Below, piece by piece: positions 8,561 through 17,358 of a DNA stretch of 28,414 nt. How positions within the stretch are numbered: the first letter of the stretch is position 1; every line of letters starts with the position of its first letter. The notes beneath the pieces were generated by a model that was given only the letters and a program-made list of their open reading frames with translations, did no database searches and was not told the origin of the DNA. A program made the position numbers and the translations under genes. Source of the stretch: an uncultured Clostridia bacterium (GTDB taxonomy: Bacteria > Bacillota > Clostridia > Oscillospirales > Ruminococcaceae); the NCBI GenBank assembly GCA_938014915.1, contig CALLQQ010000078.1:1-28414 (forward strand). Reading direction: 5' to 3'.

Positions 8561-8589
8561 ATTATACATTCTATAAATTTAATAATCAA
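8561..8589 (-). promoter_or_regulatory. Promoter of the sugar operon
   Basis: On the minus strand TTGATT (8584-8589), a 17-base spacer and a consensus TATAAT (8561-8566) form a housekeeping promoter. Transcription would start near 8554, about 24 bases before the chosen regulator start. The -35 lies inside the left arm of the inverted repeat listed next. Confidence 0.7.
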
Positions 8590-8620
8590 GCTTAAAAGTT
8601 AACAACATTTAAGCTTGATT
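8584..8620. promoter_or_regulatory. Inverted-repeat operator, probably for the RpiR-type regulator
   Basis: AATCAAGCTTAAA (8584-8596) and TTTAAGCTTGATT (8608-8620) are perfect 13-bp inverted repeats separated by 11 bases. The left arm contains the -35 element of the operon promoter, so a bound dimer or tetramer would block RNA polymerase. Being upstream of the start point, it is not a leader hairpin. Binding by the adjacent regulator is inferred from position. Confidence 0.6.
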
Positions 8621-8824
8621 TTAGTGCATATTGCATATGTAACGGTGTAGTTTCATAGTTTTTTAATGAAATTCGATCTTTGCTTCTGAAGAAATGAAGT
8701 ATCAAACCTCTACTGTTTTTGAATAAATACTTCAATATCAAGGTTCACTTTTGAAGAATATCCGCTTTTATCATGCGATTTCACATATAAAGACGATATA
8801 AGTTCAGAATTGCCGTTTGAGCGC
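8621..8824. other. Intergenic stretch with no recognised feature
   Basis: Between the operator and the cellulase terminator I find no ORF, RNA gene or clear promoter. There is a loose 7-bp repeat (GAAGTAT near 8696 and ATACTTC near 8727), with no evident role. Confidence 0.4.
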
Positions 8825-8864
8825 AAAAAACACACTAGCATTCCCTAGTTGGGAATGCTAGTGT
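8825..8864 (-). terminator. Rho-independent terminator of the cellulase gene
   Basis: A perfect 14-bp stem (8832-8845 and 8851-8864) with a 5-base loop is followed on the minus strand by six T residues (8825-8830). It begins about 30 bases after the cellulase stop codon and isolates that gene from the sugar operon. Confidence 0.9.
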
Positions 8865-8894
8865 AAGTTTATGCTATTGCTTTAATGTTTGGCG

Positions 8895-11800
8895 TTATGC
8901 GGCTGGACGCTTTCTTTTTCTAAGTTTTATACTTAATGCAAGTGCCGATAGCGCTATAATTGAAACACCGAATAAGGTTAATGACTCTTCGATCCCAGTA
9001 GTCGGATTCTTTTCAGCATCCGTCTTTTCGGTATCTGCACCATCTTTATCAGATGGTTCCTTGTCATCGTCTTGTCCGTCATCAGTCTTACCATCTTCGC
9101 CGTCTTTGTCTATGCCATCTTCATCGTCTTTACCGTCGCCGTTGTCGTCATCGTCTTCTTCGTCATCAGTCTTATCATCTTCAATGTCACTACCATTATC
9201 CTCTTCATCTGTGCCGTCTTCGCCATCCTCGCCATCGTCTTCCTCAATATATTCGCCAACAAGGATAGTAAATTCAGTTTGCAAGCCATTTTCAGTTACG
9301 GCGGTAATAGTTACCTTGCCTTCACTAAATGTGGACACGGTAGCTCTAACGATTCCATCAGCATCGGCGGCTCTAGCAATGCTATCTACCGATGCAATTG
9401 ATGAGTCAGAGGATAGGAAGGTTACAAACGAATCAGTAGTTGTAGGATTAAGTTTAACCATTAACTCAATTTGGTCACCCACATTACTAACTTCTATCTT
9501 TTCGTCCGATACTGCTGTCATCTCCGTCGCTTCTTCGACTTTATCAGATGTCGGCTCCATGAATTCAACATTGCGAAGAGTAAATGTTACTTCCATTGTC
9601 TGCGGATTAGAGGAAGTAGTGAAATTAACTCTATGATCAACATTAGTTATCTCATCGACGACAGAACCATCCCAAGCGTTGATCGGATCTCCTGTATCGA
9701 ATTCTCCAGAGGATTCCTTTAATGCCGGCTTGAAGTCGCTGTTATTAATGGTAAGCTCCTGCCCGTCTACTACTACCTTATCGTATCTAACGTCAGCCGA
9801 AACTAGTTTAGATGAAGTCGCTTCTCCAATTGCAACCATATGGTCTCTAATATATATTGCAGTTAAATTATTAATACCTGTGACACCAGCTTTTGCGCCG
9901 ACTGACGATAAATCGTTAGCTAGGTCGAATTTAACTGTATACTGACCATTACCAGTAACTGTTACGGGTTGTCCCTTTTCAGTTCCCCAGTATTTGAGCG
10001 CATCATCATTATATAGTACGTTCAATGATACATCCATAGAATCATAATTATCAGTGTGTGTAATATTAACCTTAACAGTCTTAGTAATGCCCGAAGATGC
10101 CGTCATAGTAATAAAGGTTGTACCAGTGCTAACAGCAACAACTTTTCCTAGCGCTGATACTGTCGCAACATTTTCATTCGATGATCTATACGTTACATAA
10201 TCGTTTGAAGAAATCGGGGATACCATAGCATTGAGCATGAAGTTTCTTCCCTCTAAAACGGTATATGAATCCGATTCAACTTCAATCTTTTTTGCAGGAT
10301 TAGATGATTTTGCTGGTTTTACAGTAATATTAATCTCTTTTTCTACTGAACCACTTTGTGAATATGTACGAATTGTCGTCGTGCCAATTCCTCTAGCGCG
10401 AATAATTCCGCGGCTAATTGTTGCAACATTCTCATTATCCGAGCTCCATAGAACAACATCGTTTGTGTCAGCAGGCGATACTGTTGCTGTAATCGTTTTA
10501 TTCTCACCTAAAGTCATAGTCAATTCGTCTGTGCTTGTTACGATATCAGTAATAGGCTTTACAGTCGTACCTTCTACAATGTCCTTGAAGTCATAGCTCA
10601 AGTTCTTGGAAGTCGGTGGTAGATAAGTCCCACGCATCATTGCATCGGTAATAGACTTAAATAGCGGTTCTCTCGCTTGTCTGTCCCAATATGTGAAAAT
10701 ACCCGTTGATTCTATCATTGGATTATCATCGTTGTATCCTTGATCCCAAACTACTGGAACAACTCCCGCCACTTGACACGCTTTATGAACAATTTCGCAG
10801 AAATAAGCTCTAGCAATGTCGTTATATCCTGTTTCCGTTCCAGCTTGTACGTAGTTTCTGTTCCCGTATTCGCCTAAAAAGAGAGGAACTTTATGTTTTG
10901 CCGCCATCTTCTTTAAACCATCGACAACTTCATAAATTTCATTATATGTCCATTGTACATATGTTGAGTGCTTGTAAATGTGAGCGGCAAACATAATTCT
11001 GTTATTTGAATTGTACGAATCACTCGGAAGTGTGAATCCTGACTGCGTGCCGATATTAGCATAATGCGACACTGCTGTTAGCCAGCGCTTTGTATTGTTC
11101 GATCCCGTTGAACGGACAACATTTACAAATAATTGGTTTAGGTTTACGATGATTGGTGTATCGTAAGCGATCGCTTCAGCACCATTTTTATCTGTTGCTG
11201 AACAAGTGATCTCATTCATAGATTCAAATATCAGATGTTCATCATAGTCCTTAAATCGCTCGGCGATTTGTCTCCATACTGCTTCAAACTTTTCGGCGAC
11301 TAAATCGATTTCATCCGATGCAACTCTTAACCAGCCATCTTGTTCTGCGCCGTCATGATGAATATTAATAATTGCATACATGTCAAGCGACACACAGTAA
11401 TCAACTATATCCTGAACTCGGCTCATCCAATTCTCATCGATTTTATAACCGTTTTCATCATCTATTTTCGATCCCCATGTTACTGGAATTCTTACTGTAT
11501 TAAAGCCTGCGCTATGAAGTGCTTTAATATTTTCTTTTGTAGTAACTACATTCTGCCATGCGGTCTCTGAAGGAGTGAATCCTGAATGACCGTCCATTGT
11601 GTTACCTAGGTTTATTCCTGCCCCCATCTCAAACACTGTATCATCACCGGAGATTTCTCTGAATGGTAATGGATTGCCAGCGCTCGTACTTGGAATAAAT
11701 TCTAGTTTAGATTTTACTCTTTGGAGGTTTGCGTGTGCATTCCCATATTCACTTTGTGCTAAACCATCTGTTTCAAATACACTTCTAGCTGAAGCTAGTG

Positions 11801-12961
11801 CATTTTGGAATGCCGCCCATGTGCTTTCCGTATATTTTGAGCTATCCATTGTTTGCGCATAATTTAGAGAATTCTCTAACTTTTGCTTATCTGTTGTGAT
11901 CTCTTCATCATAATCTGCACCTTCACAAACAGGAATGGTAAAATCTTTTGGATATGTTTTTCCATTGTTGAATCTAATTCCGAGCAGCTCACAATTAGCA
12001 TTGGGAGTTGTAGTTCGGATATAGAGGGTGAATTGTTCTAAATAAGAATCGTCCCAAACTGGTTTTTCACCGTCAATCTTAGCACTATCTTGGATGCTTT
12101 TATTTATATTTATTTCCGGCAATGCATAATTACCTGTTCCAGCATTACCAATCAAATTATCTTGAATTGCTCCGCCAGTCTTGTCAGAGGTATTATTCCT
12201 ACCAACAATGTATTTACTAGATGCTTTTCCTACGGGCTCACCATCCTCACCTGTAGGCCACATCATTATTAAGCCATTAATTAGCGATGTGCTATCACCG
12301 GAAGTCATCTTTACATATACGGTGGCCTTAGATGCGTTAGACCAATCCGAGACCGATAGACCCTCATCAATTAAGTCTTCTTCCGTTATTTCTATAAGTA
12401 TGTTCGGTTCTTGCCCCGTTGGTGGAGTAGCTCCTCCCGACAATTCATAATAACCTACTAACTTTAATTCAGGTTCTGCCTGAGCGAAAGAAATATTAAT
12501 GCCTTTTATTTTGCCCTCATCAAGCGAATCCTTTATCTTGTCAATACTAATATAAATCGAATAGGTATCATCGGTGGAATCATATATTGCTTCTTCAAAA
12601 TACACTGGATTCTCATTCCACCCACCCCACTTATCATTATAAGGCTGGAACACAAAAATCTTTGTGTCATCTTGTGGGATTTCTTCAGCTGTAAATACAG
12701 CTTTTAAATATTTACCCATAGGCAATCTAGTATCTTCGTTAGATTGAATAAGGCCATTCCACACGTATTCGCCCTTATCGTTTTCACCGTGCCTGTAATC
12801 GCTAGTAGAGATTAAATTATCCCACTCTCCCTCAAAATACTTTTCTCCGTCATTCCATCCCAAGGATCAGCCGCTAAAGCTGTAATTAATGCCGTCACAT
12901 TAATCGACGATATTGCAATAGCAGCACTCAGAATTAATGAAATGAACTTTTTAATTCGCAT
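8895..12961 (-). CDS. Cell-wall-anchored modular GH5 cellulase, frameshifted after the signal peptide
   Basis: Endo-beta-glucanase that would sit on the cell surface. Numbering is for the main frame (12863-8895, TTG first, 1322 residues): beta-rich, possibly carbohydrate-binding domains at 2-145 and 152-315; FIVAR-like helices at 324-392; GH5 catalytic domain at 400-748 with NIHHDG, acid/base Glu551 in FESMNE and nucleophile Glu665 in FLGEYG; Big_2 Ig-like domains at 766-848 and 857-938; another beta-rich domain at 940-1105; a third Big_2 at 1112-1204; an acidic Asp/Glu/Gly linker at 1206-1285; and NPTTG (1286-1290), a hydrophobic helix and KLRKRKRP, forming a sortase signal. The GH5 part looks like subfamily 4. 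The signal peptide (ATG 12961, after GGGGAGG) is in another frame; one extra G at 12859-12861 would join them into 1355 residues. Confidence 0.88.
9009..9248 (-). repeat. Degenerate acidic repeat encoding the cell-wall linker
   Basis: This stretch encodes about 80 residues that are almost all Asp, Glu, Gly and Lys, built from imperfect units such as DGEDG and DDGQDDD. It lies between the last Ig-like domain and the sortase signal and probably spans the peptidoglycan. Its low complexity produces long spurious ORFs on the other strand. Confidence 0.75.
12812..12961 (-). other. Detached signal-peptide reading frame of the cellulase gene
   Basis: From ATG 12961 the sequence encodes MRIKKFISLILS, a hydrophobic stretch and ALAADPW, a classical Sec signal peptide with likely cleavage after ALAA. 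This frame then stops at TAA 12812-12814, while the enzyme frame has an in-frame TGA just upstream of its first usable TTG. At TTGGGAT (12858-12863) an added G would read ADPWGWNDGEK without interruption. The missing base lies in a G run, where sequencing error or slippage is common. Confidence 0.85.
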
Positions 12962-13028
12962 TGAATTTCCTCCCCTTTAATATTACTTTTTTTATTGTAG
13001 GGTAATTTGTTTTCCCCCTACTTAATTC

Positions 13029-13057
13029 ATTGTAATCCATTACATTTGCATATTCAA
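13029..13057 (-). promoter_or_regulatory. Promoter of the cellulase gene
   Basis: On the minus strand TTGAAT (13052-13057) and TACAAT (13029-13034) are 17 bases apart, a close match to housekeeping promoters. The leader would be about 60 bases long, ending in a GGGGAGGAAATT ribosome site before ATG 12961. A second TTTTCA/TATAAA pair with an 18-base spacer lies farther upstream near 13120-13155. Confidence 0.65.
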
Positions 13058-13263
13058 TGGCTCTTTTGTACAAAGTTTTTTCTAATTCCTTGGCTACAAA
13101 GTCTAAAAACATTGAACCTTTAGTATAATTTATAGTGCTTATGATATATAGTTGAAAAGTTTGTAATTTGAACCCATTAGCTATAGTTGATGATATTAGA
13201 CTAATGCAAACTACAATGTTTGCACATTAATCACAGCTAGAAATTTCAGGAGGGCGCCTCAAA
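13058..13263. other. Intergenic stretch with one imperfect hairpin
   Basis: No supported gene here. TAATGCAAAC (13202-13211) pairs with GTTTGCACATTA (13218-13229) apart from one bulged base. It could be a second, backup terminator for the siderophore operon or an operator for the cellulase promoter. Nothing else stands out. Confidence 0.35.
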
Positions 13264-13297
13264 TAACCCCTGCTAAACTTCCGTTCAGCAGGGGTTA
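13264..13297 (-). terminator. Probable terminator of the siderophore importer operon
   Basis: TAACCCCTGCT (13264-13274) and AGCAGGGGTTA (13287-13297) form an 11-bp GC-rich stem with a 12-base loop, about 50 bases beyond the binding-protein stop. The following U-tract on the minus strand is short. Confidence 0.65.
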
Positions 13298-13349
13298 AAT
13301 TAAGCAAGTATATTGAGAATAGACTTCATTATGTTTAAGCTAAATTCTC

Positions 13350-14330
13350 CTATTCACCTAGAATACCTTTCTCTAAATCCTTTATCATTATATCCGTCGC
13401 CGTTATACCACCCTCGGCAAGATACCATGCATCTGGAGTTAGGTAGATGATTTGATCACTTTTGTGGGCATCGGTCTTTGCAACTAATTCATTGTCCATA
13501 ACCTGCTCCGCCAATTGCGCCCCTTCAGCATTTATTGCCGAATCCCTATCTAAAACGAAAATGTAGTTAGGATTTTTGTCGACAAGTAGCTCAAAAGATG
13601 CTGTATCGCCGTGCGTGCTATCGATATCGTCGGCTATATTCTCAAATCCAGCTTCGTTAGATATAATTGAGCAGCGCCCCGTCTTACCTAAAGTATTAAA
13701 AGAACTACTTGTAACTAAACCAACAATTGCGGTCTTATCGGCTGCTTCCTCTTTAATTTTATCTATTCTCGTATTGAAGTCATTAATGATGTCCTTTACG
13801 TCGCCTTCTTTTCCGAAGATTGAAGCAATCTCATTAAGATTCTCATCTAGACTCTTAATATATCCAGCTTCATTGTCCGCTCTAAATAGAACAGTCGGCG
13901 CAATTTTAGATATATTCTCATACTCGTCGCTAAGTCTGCCGCCGATAAAAATAATGTCGGGCTTAAGAGAAACTAACTTCTCCATATCAACTTCAAAAAG
14001 TGAACCTAGGTGGGCAACATCTTCATTGTTGTTATATGACATTAAATATTCAACTTGGGACTGTTTTGGCATACCGACAACTCTGTCACCCAATCCTAGT
14101 GCATCGATCACATCTAATGCCGCTAGATCTAGAGTAACAATGCGCTGAGGATCATATGGCACTTCAACCTCGCCAAGGAAGTGACTAATAGTAACATTTG
14201 ATGGAGTATCACTCTCCCCCACCGATGAATTCGATGAGCTGTTATTGCTGCTTGTAGAATTGCCAGACGAGCATCCTACAAAAGATAAAACTAGTATAAA
14301 TGTAAACACCGATAAAAATAACTTTTTCAT
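13350..14330 (-). CDS. yclQ: Siderophore-binding lipoprotein, YclQ/CeuE/FatB family
   Basis: This 326-residue receptor binds a ferric catecholate siderophore outside the membrane. It starts with a lipoprotein signal peptide (lipobox FVGC, Cys20) and a Ser/Asn-rich tether, then a class III binding fold. It matches Bacillus YclQ, the petrobactin receptor, in several places: PQRIVTLDLAALDVIDALGL, KPDIIFIGGR, STHGDTASFELL, NPNYIFVLDRDSAI and the tail DAWYLAEGG. The ATG has AAGGAGAT upstream. It is the last gene of a permease-permease-ATPase-receptor operon, the same order as yclNOPQ. Exact ligand (petrobactin, its photoproduct, or another catecholate) is inferred from family. Confidence 0.87.
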   Translation of the reverse strand: MKKLFLSVFTFILVLSFVGCSSGNSTSSNNSSSNSSVGESDTPSNVTISHFLGEVEVPYDPQRIVTLDLAALDVIDALGLGDRVVGMPKQSQVEYLMSYNNNEDVAHLGSLFEVDMEKLVSLKPDIIFIGGRLSDEYENISKIAPTVLFRADNEAGYIKSLDENLNEIASIFGKEGDVKDIINDFNTRIDKIKEEAADKTAIVGLVTSSSFNTLGKTGRCSIISNEAGFENIADDIDSTHGDTASFELLVDKNPNYIFVLDRDSAINAEGAQLAEQVMDNELVAKTDAHKSDQIIYLTPDAWYLAEGGITATDIMIKDLEKGILGE

Positions 14331-14348
14331 TTTATATCTCCTTAAATT

Positions 14349-15101
14349 TTAATAATATACAGATAACGGCTTGCCGTTAATTTCGAGAACCTCAAAATCA
14401 ACATTATAGATTTCCGATAAATTTTCTTTTGTCATCACCTCCTCAACTGTGCCAAATTTTGCAATCTCCCCATTGGAAAATGCACATATATAATCGGAAT
14501 AGAATGCTGCATAATTGAGTTCATGCAGGACTAAAACAATTGTCTTGCCTAATTCATCACATAGGCGGCGCACAATTTTCATCATATTAGTTGCGTGATA
14601 TATATCTAAATTGTTTGTCGGTTCATCGAGCAAGATATATTCAGTATCCTGTGCAATTACCATAGCTATATATGCTCGTTGGCGTTGTCCTCCAGATAGT
14701 TCATCTAGGAAGCGATTCTCCATTTCGGTTAATTCCATGTACTCTATCGCCTCATCAATAATTTTGACATCCTCCTGAGTGACCCTGCTGCCGCTATACG
14801 GGAATCGCCCAAAGGTTACAAGCTCCTTAACTGTGAGTTTCATGCTGATATTGTTTGTTTGCGTGAGTATCGCAAGCTTCTTAGATAGTTCCCTGCTCTT
14901 CCACTGGGCAATATCCTTGCCCTTGAAATCGACATTCCCCCCGTCCCTTGCAATAAGTCGTGAAATCATATTAAGCACCGTTGACTTCCCTGCACCATTC
15001 GGTCCAATCATTGAGGTGACTTTCCCTTTTGGTATCTCGAAGCTGACATCATCTACTACTGACTTCTTGCCATATATTTTTGTTAAATTTGTAACTTGCA
15101 T
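14349..15101 (-). CDS. yclP: Siderophore ABC transporter ATPase, YclP family
   Basis: This 250-residue ATPase energises ferric-siderophore import. It shows Walker A GPNGAGKST (33-41), signature LSGGQRQR (135-142), Walker B YILLDEPT (155-162) and the switch His in VLHELNY. Its first base overlaps the last base of the upstream permease stop codon (TAATG), indicating translational coupling. The receptor gene follows after 18 bases. Length and operon position match YclP/FatE/CeuD. Confidence 0.9.
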   Translation of the reverse strand: MQVTNLTKIYGKKSVVDDVSFEIPKGKVTSMIGPNGAGKSTVLNMISRLIARDGGNVDFKGKDIAQWKSRELSKKLAILTQTNNISMKLTVKELVTFGRFPYSGSRVTQEDVKIIDEAIEYMELTEMENRFLDELSGGQRQRAYIAMVIAQDTEYILLDEPTNNLDIYHATNMMKIVRRLCDELGKTIVLVLHELNYAAFYSDYICAFSNGEIAKFGTVEEVMTKENLSEIYNVDFEVLEINGKPLSVYY

Positions 15102-16066
15102 TAAACATTCCCCCTGTTCCGTAGCAGAAGATATAGAAAATATATACCTCCACCAACATTAATAAATACGCTAATATTGACACTGAAGCTGAACACCCTT
15201 TCAATAAGTCCTTGCCCGATTATTAGAACGACCATCCCAATTAAAGTCGATCCAAAAATCAAATAACTATGCCGATAAGTTTTAAAAAGCTGCCTGGAGA
15301 GATTCGCTATAATCAGTCCAAGGAAAGAAATTGGTCCTACCATTGCGGTTGCGATTGCAATTAATAGAGTTACGCCAAGTAGTAATCTTCGCACGGAACG
15401 ATCATAGTTGACACCTAAATTAATTGCATGGTTTTTACCCAATGTAAGTACATTCAGGAGCGCCAACTCCTTCCTTAATAGCAGCAGGATTAATGCGATA
15501 AGAACTATCGAAAAACCAATAATGCTTGAATTTACTTTATGGAAGCTCGCAAGCAACGCATTCTGCAATGTATCATATTCATTAGGATCCATGATGCGTT
15601 GCAATGTGCTGGTGACGCTACTGAAAAAAGTCGACATTACCGTACCGGCTAAAAGAATGTACAAGACGTTGCCTTTAGTTTTTTTAAAAAGATAGCCGTA
15701 TATTAACATCGATGCAAAACCCATAACTACTAAATCAATAGAAAAAGAAAGCGTTTTGTTAGTTACTAGAAAGCTTGTGGAACCAAGTATAAATACAGTC
15801 GCTGTATGTACTAATATGTAAAGAGAGTTCATTCCTAATAAGCACGGTGTGACGATGGTATTTTGAATTATCGACTGAAATATGACCGATGCACTACCAA
15901 TACAAAATGCCGTTATCAACATGACGATTAGTTTAGGTGTTCTTATGCTCATTGCATAACTGAAATACGCTATATCGATTCCTGAAAATTGATAGAATAG
16001 TGAAGCTATAATAACTATCCCAGCTAATATTATAATCTTTGATCTATTGCTTTTAACTGCCAGCAT
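15101..16066 (-). CDS. yclO: Siderophore ABC transporter permease, YclO family
   Basis: This 321-residue FecCD-type permease has about nine or ten membrane segments. The conserved GPISFLGLIIANLSRQLF near residue 247 is the loop that contacts the ATPase. It would pair with the next-upstream permease to form an asymmetric channel, as in YclN/YclO. GGAGGCG lies before its ATG and only three bases separate it from the yclN stop. Confidence 0.88.
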   Translation of the reverse strand: MLAVKSNRSKIIILAGIVIIASLFYQFSGIDIAYFSYAMSIRTPKLIVMLITAFCIGSASVIFQSIIQNTIVTPCLLGMNSLYILVHTATVFILGSTSFLVTNKTLSFSIDLVVMGFASMLIYGYLFKKTKGNVLYILLAGTVMSTFFSSVTSTLQRIMDPNEYDTLQNALLASFHKVNSSIIGFSIVLIALILLLLRKELALLNVLTLGKNHAINLGVNYDRSVRRLLLGVTLLIAIATAMVGPISFLGLIIANLSRQLFKTYRHSYLIFGSTLIGMVVLIIGQGLIERVFSFSVNISVFINVGGGIYFLYLLLRNRGNV

Positions 16067-16069
16067 ATA

Positions 16070-17092
16070 TTACGCCTCCTTAATCGAATTCTGCTTTGAC
16101 TTGCGGGTACGCTCGCTTAACTTCGCTCGTGCGGATGGGCTTAATCTATAAAATAGTAATCCTAAAAACAGAATGCTGCCAATTACACCAACAACTAAAT
16201 TTATAGGCAGTTCATAAGGACGATTCACAATTCTGCCGATAATATCACATGCTAAAACAAATACTCCGCCGAACAATGCGGTATCGATCAATGTGCCACG
16301 AATCTTGTCGCCTTTAAAGATGGACACAATATTCGGTATAATTAGCCCTAAATAAGGAACACTTCCAACCGTCACCACAACACTCGCAGTGATTAATGCT
16401 GCAATTGATAGGCCCATGAATAGCACAACATTATAATTTATACCTAGATTTTTAGAAAAATCTTCTCCCATGCCGACTATGTTAAAATGATTAGCAAAGA
16501 TGAATGCAATTACTACAAGAGGAAGCACTAAAAAGACGATTTCATAACGTCCTCGTATTATTAATGAGAAATCGCCTACTAACCATGACGACAATGCTTG
16601 CAACATTCCATATTTATAGGCAAGATAATTCGTAACACCGTTAATTACGCTCCCCATCATAATCCCAACTAGCGGCACCATAACAACATCTTTGAACTTT
16701 ATCTTTTGAATGAAAGCTACAAAAATCCAAGTCCCTGCAACGGCGGCAACAAATGAGAAAATCACTCTGCCTACTAATGTGGAATTCGGCATAAATAGTA
16801 ATGCTAACAGAATCCCAAGCTGCGCTGATGAAATTGTAGTCCCGGTCGATGGTGCTACAAACTTATTCATGCAAAGCTGCTGCATAATAAGCCCCGCTAC
16901 ACTCATACCTACACCCGTGCATAGAATCGCTAGGAGCCTAGGCAATCTTGAAATAAGAACAATATCAAGGTGCTGGAAATCACCTTTTAACACATCAAAA
17001 ATGCTAACATCAATAACGCCCACAAATAATGACATTATTGATAGTAATATCAGTAAAATTAAAAGCACGAATGTGCTTTTGCTTGCTTTCAT
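16070..17092 (-). CDS. yclN: Siderophore ABC transporter permease, YclN family
   Basis: This 340-residue FecCD-type permease is the first gene of the operon. Conserved features include VAGLIMQQLCMNKFVAPSTG near residue 70 and VGSVPYLGLIIPNIVSIFKG near 246, the ATPase-contact loop. I place the start at ATG 17092, which has AAAGGAAG 6 bases upstream. A longer frame to 17122 adds ten residues, begins inside the 28-bp palindrome and lacks a ribosome site. The C-terminus is basic. Control by an iron-responsive repressor at the upstream palindromes is likely. Confidence 0.88.
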   Translation of the reverse strand: MKASKSTFVLLILLILLSIMSLFVGVIDVSIFDVLKGDFQHLDIVLISRLPRLLAILCTGVGMSVAGLIMQQLCMNKFVAPSTGTTISSAQLGILLALLFMPNSTLVGRVIFSFVAAVAGTWIFVAFIQKIKFKDVVMVPLVGIMMGSVINGVTNYLAYKYGMLQALSSWLVGDFSLIIRGRYEIVFLVLPLVVIAFIFANHFNIVGMGEDFSKNLGINYNVVLFMGLSIAALITASVVVTVGSVPYLGLIIPNIVSIFKGDKIRGTLIDTALFGGVFVLACDIIGRIVNRPYELPINLVVGVIGSILFLGLLFYRLSPSARAKLSERTRKSKQNSIKEA

Positions 17093-17107
17093 TGTTTTCT
17101 TCCTTTC

Positions 17108-17135
17108 GCATAAGTTAGTCATGACTAACTTATGC
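17108..17135. promoter_or_regulatory. Perfect 28-bp palindromic operator before the siderophore operon
   Basis: The half site GCATAAGTTAGTCA is followed exactly by its reverse complement, centred between 17121 and 17122. It contains GTTAG-N6-CTAAC, reminiscent of DtxR/IdeR-type iron boxes (TTAG...CTAA) rather than the Fur GATAAT box. It lies between the promoter and the yclN ribosome site, where a repressor would block elongation. As RNA it would also fold into a strong hairpin. Confidence 0.65.
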
Positions 17136-17168
17136 TTAAAAATAATAGACTAACCTGTATTTATCTTT

Positions 17169-17198
17169 AACATATGCGGTTAGCTATGACTAACTCAA
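17169..17198 (-). promoter_or_regulatory. Candidate promoter of the siderophore operon
   Basis: On the minus strand TTGAGT (17193-17198) and TATGTT (17169-17174) are 18 bases apart, with the second GTTAG-N6-CTAAC copy between them. An alternative pair, TTAAAG and TATTAT with a 17-base spacer, lies just downstream (about 17145-17173). Confidence 0.45.
17179..17194. promoter_or_regulatory. Second GTTAG-N6-CTAAC operator copy
   Basis: GTTAGCTATGACTAAC differs from the core of the 28-bp palindrome at two central bases only. It occupies the spacer of the candidate promoter, the classic site for a metal-dependent repressor. A lone half site, GACTAAC, occurs between the two copies near 17148. Confidence 0.55.
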
Positions 17199-17211
17199 AT
17201 TGAAATATAAA

Positions 17212-17240
17212 CGCAAAACAGAAATACATATTGTTTTGCG
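17212..17240 (-). terminator. Hairpin with terminator character upstream of the siderophore promoter
   Basis: CGCAAAACA (17212-17220) and TGTTTTGCG (17232-17240) form a perfect 9-bp stem. On the minus strand it is followed by TTTATATTTC, so it may stop read-through from the importer operon to its right. It could instead be another operator. Confidence 0.45.
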
Positions 17241-17358
17241 ATATATATGATAATATCATACTCCTAATATAAAAGCAATATCTAAATAGCTTGATTATGG
17301 TTAACATTGTGTGAATAATGTGTATCACATCTTGCAATTGAACGTTCCAGCAATAATT

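Noticed and set aside
9053..9722. Several long plus-strand ORFs, including a 191-codon Ser/Pro-rich one, opposite the cellulase 3' end
   Set aside because: They are antisense readings of the Asp/Glu/Gly repeat and Ig-like domain. The composition is low complexity and no ribosome sites are present.
13243..13263. AGGAGGG on the plus strand that looks like a ribosome site
   Set aside because: No start codon with an open frame follows; the next sequence is a terminator hairpin.
13576..14148. 190-codon plus-strand ORF inside the siderophore receptor gene
   Set aside because: It is a shadow of the well-supported yclQ-like gene on the other strand and resembles no family I know.
16710..17153. 147-codon plus-strand ORF spanning the start of the siderophore operon
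   Set aside because: It is antisense to the first permease gene and crosses the 28-bp palindrome. No ribosome site and no recognisable domain.
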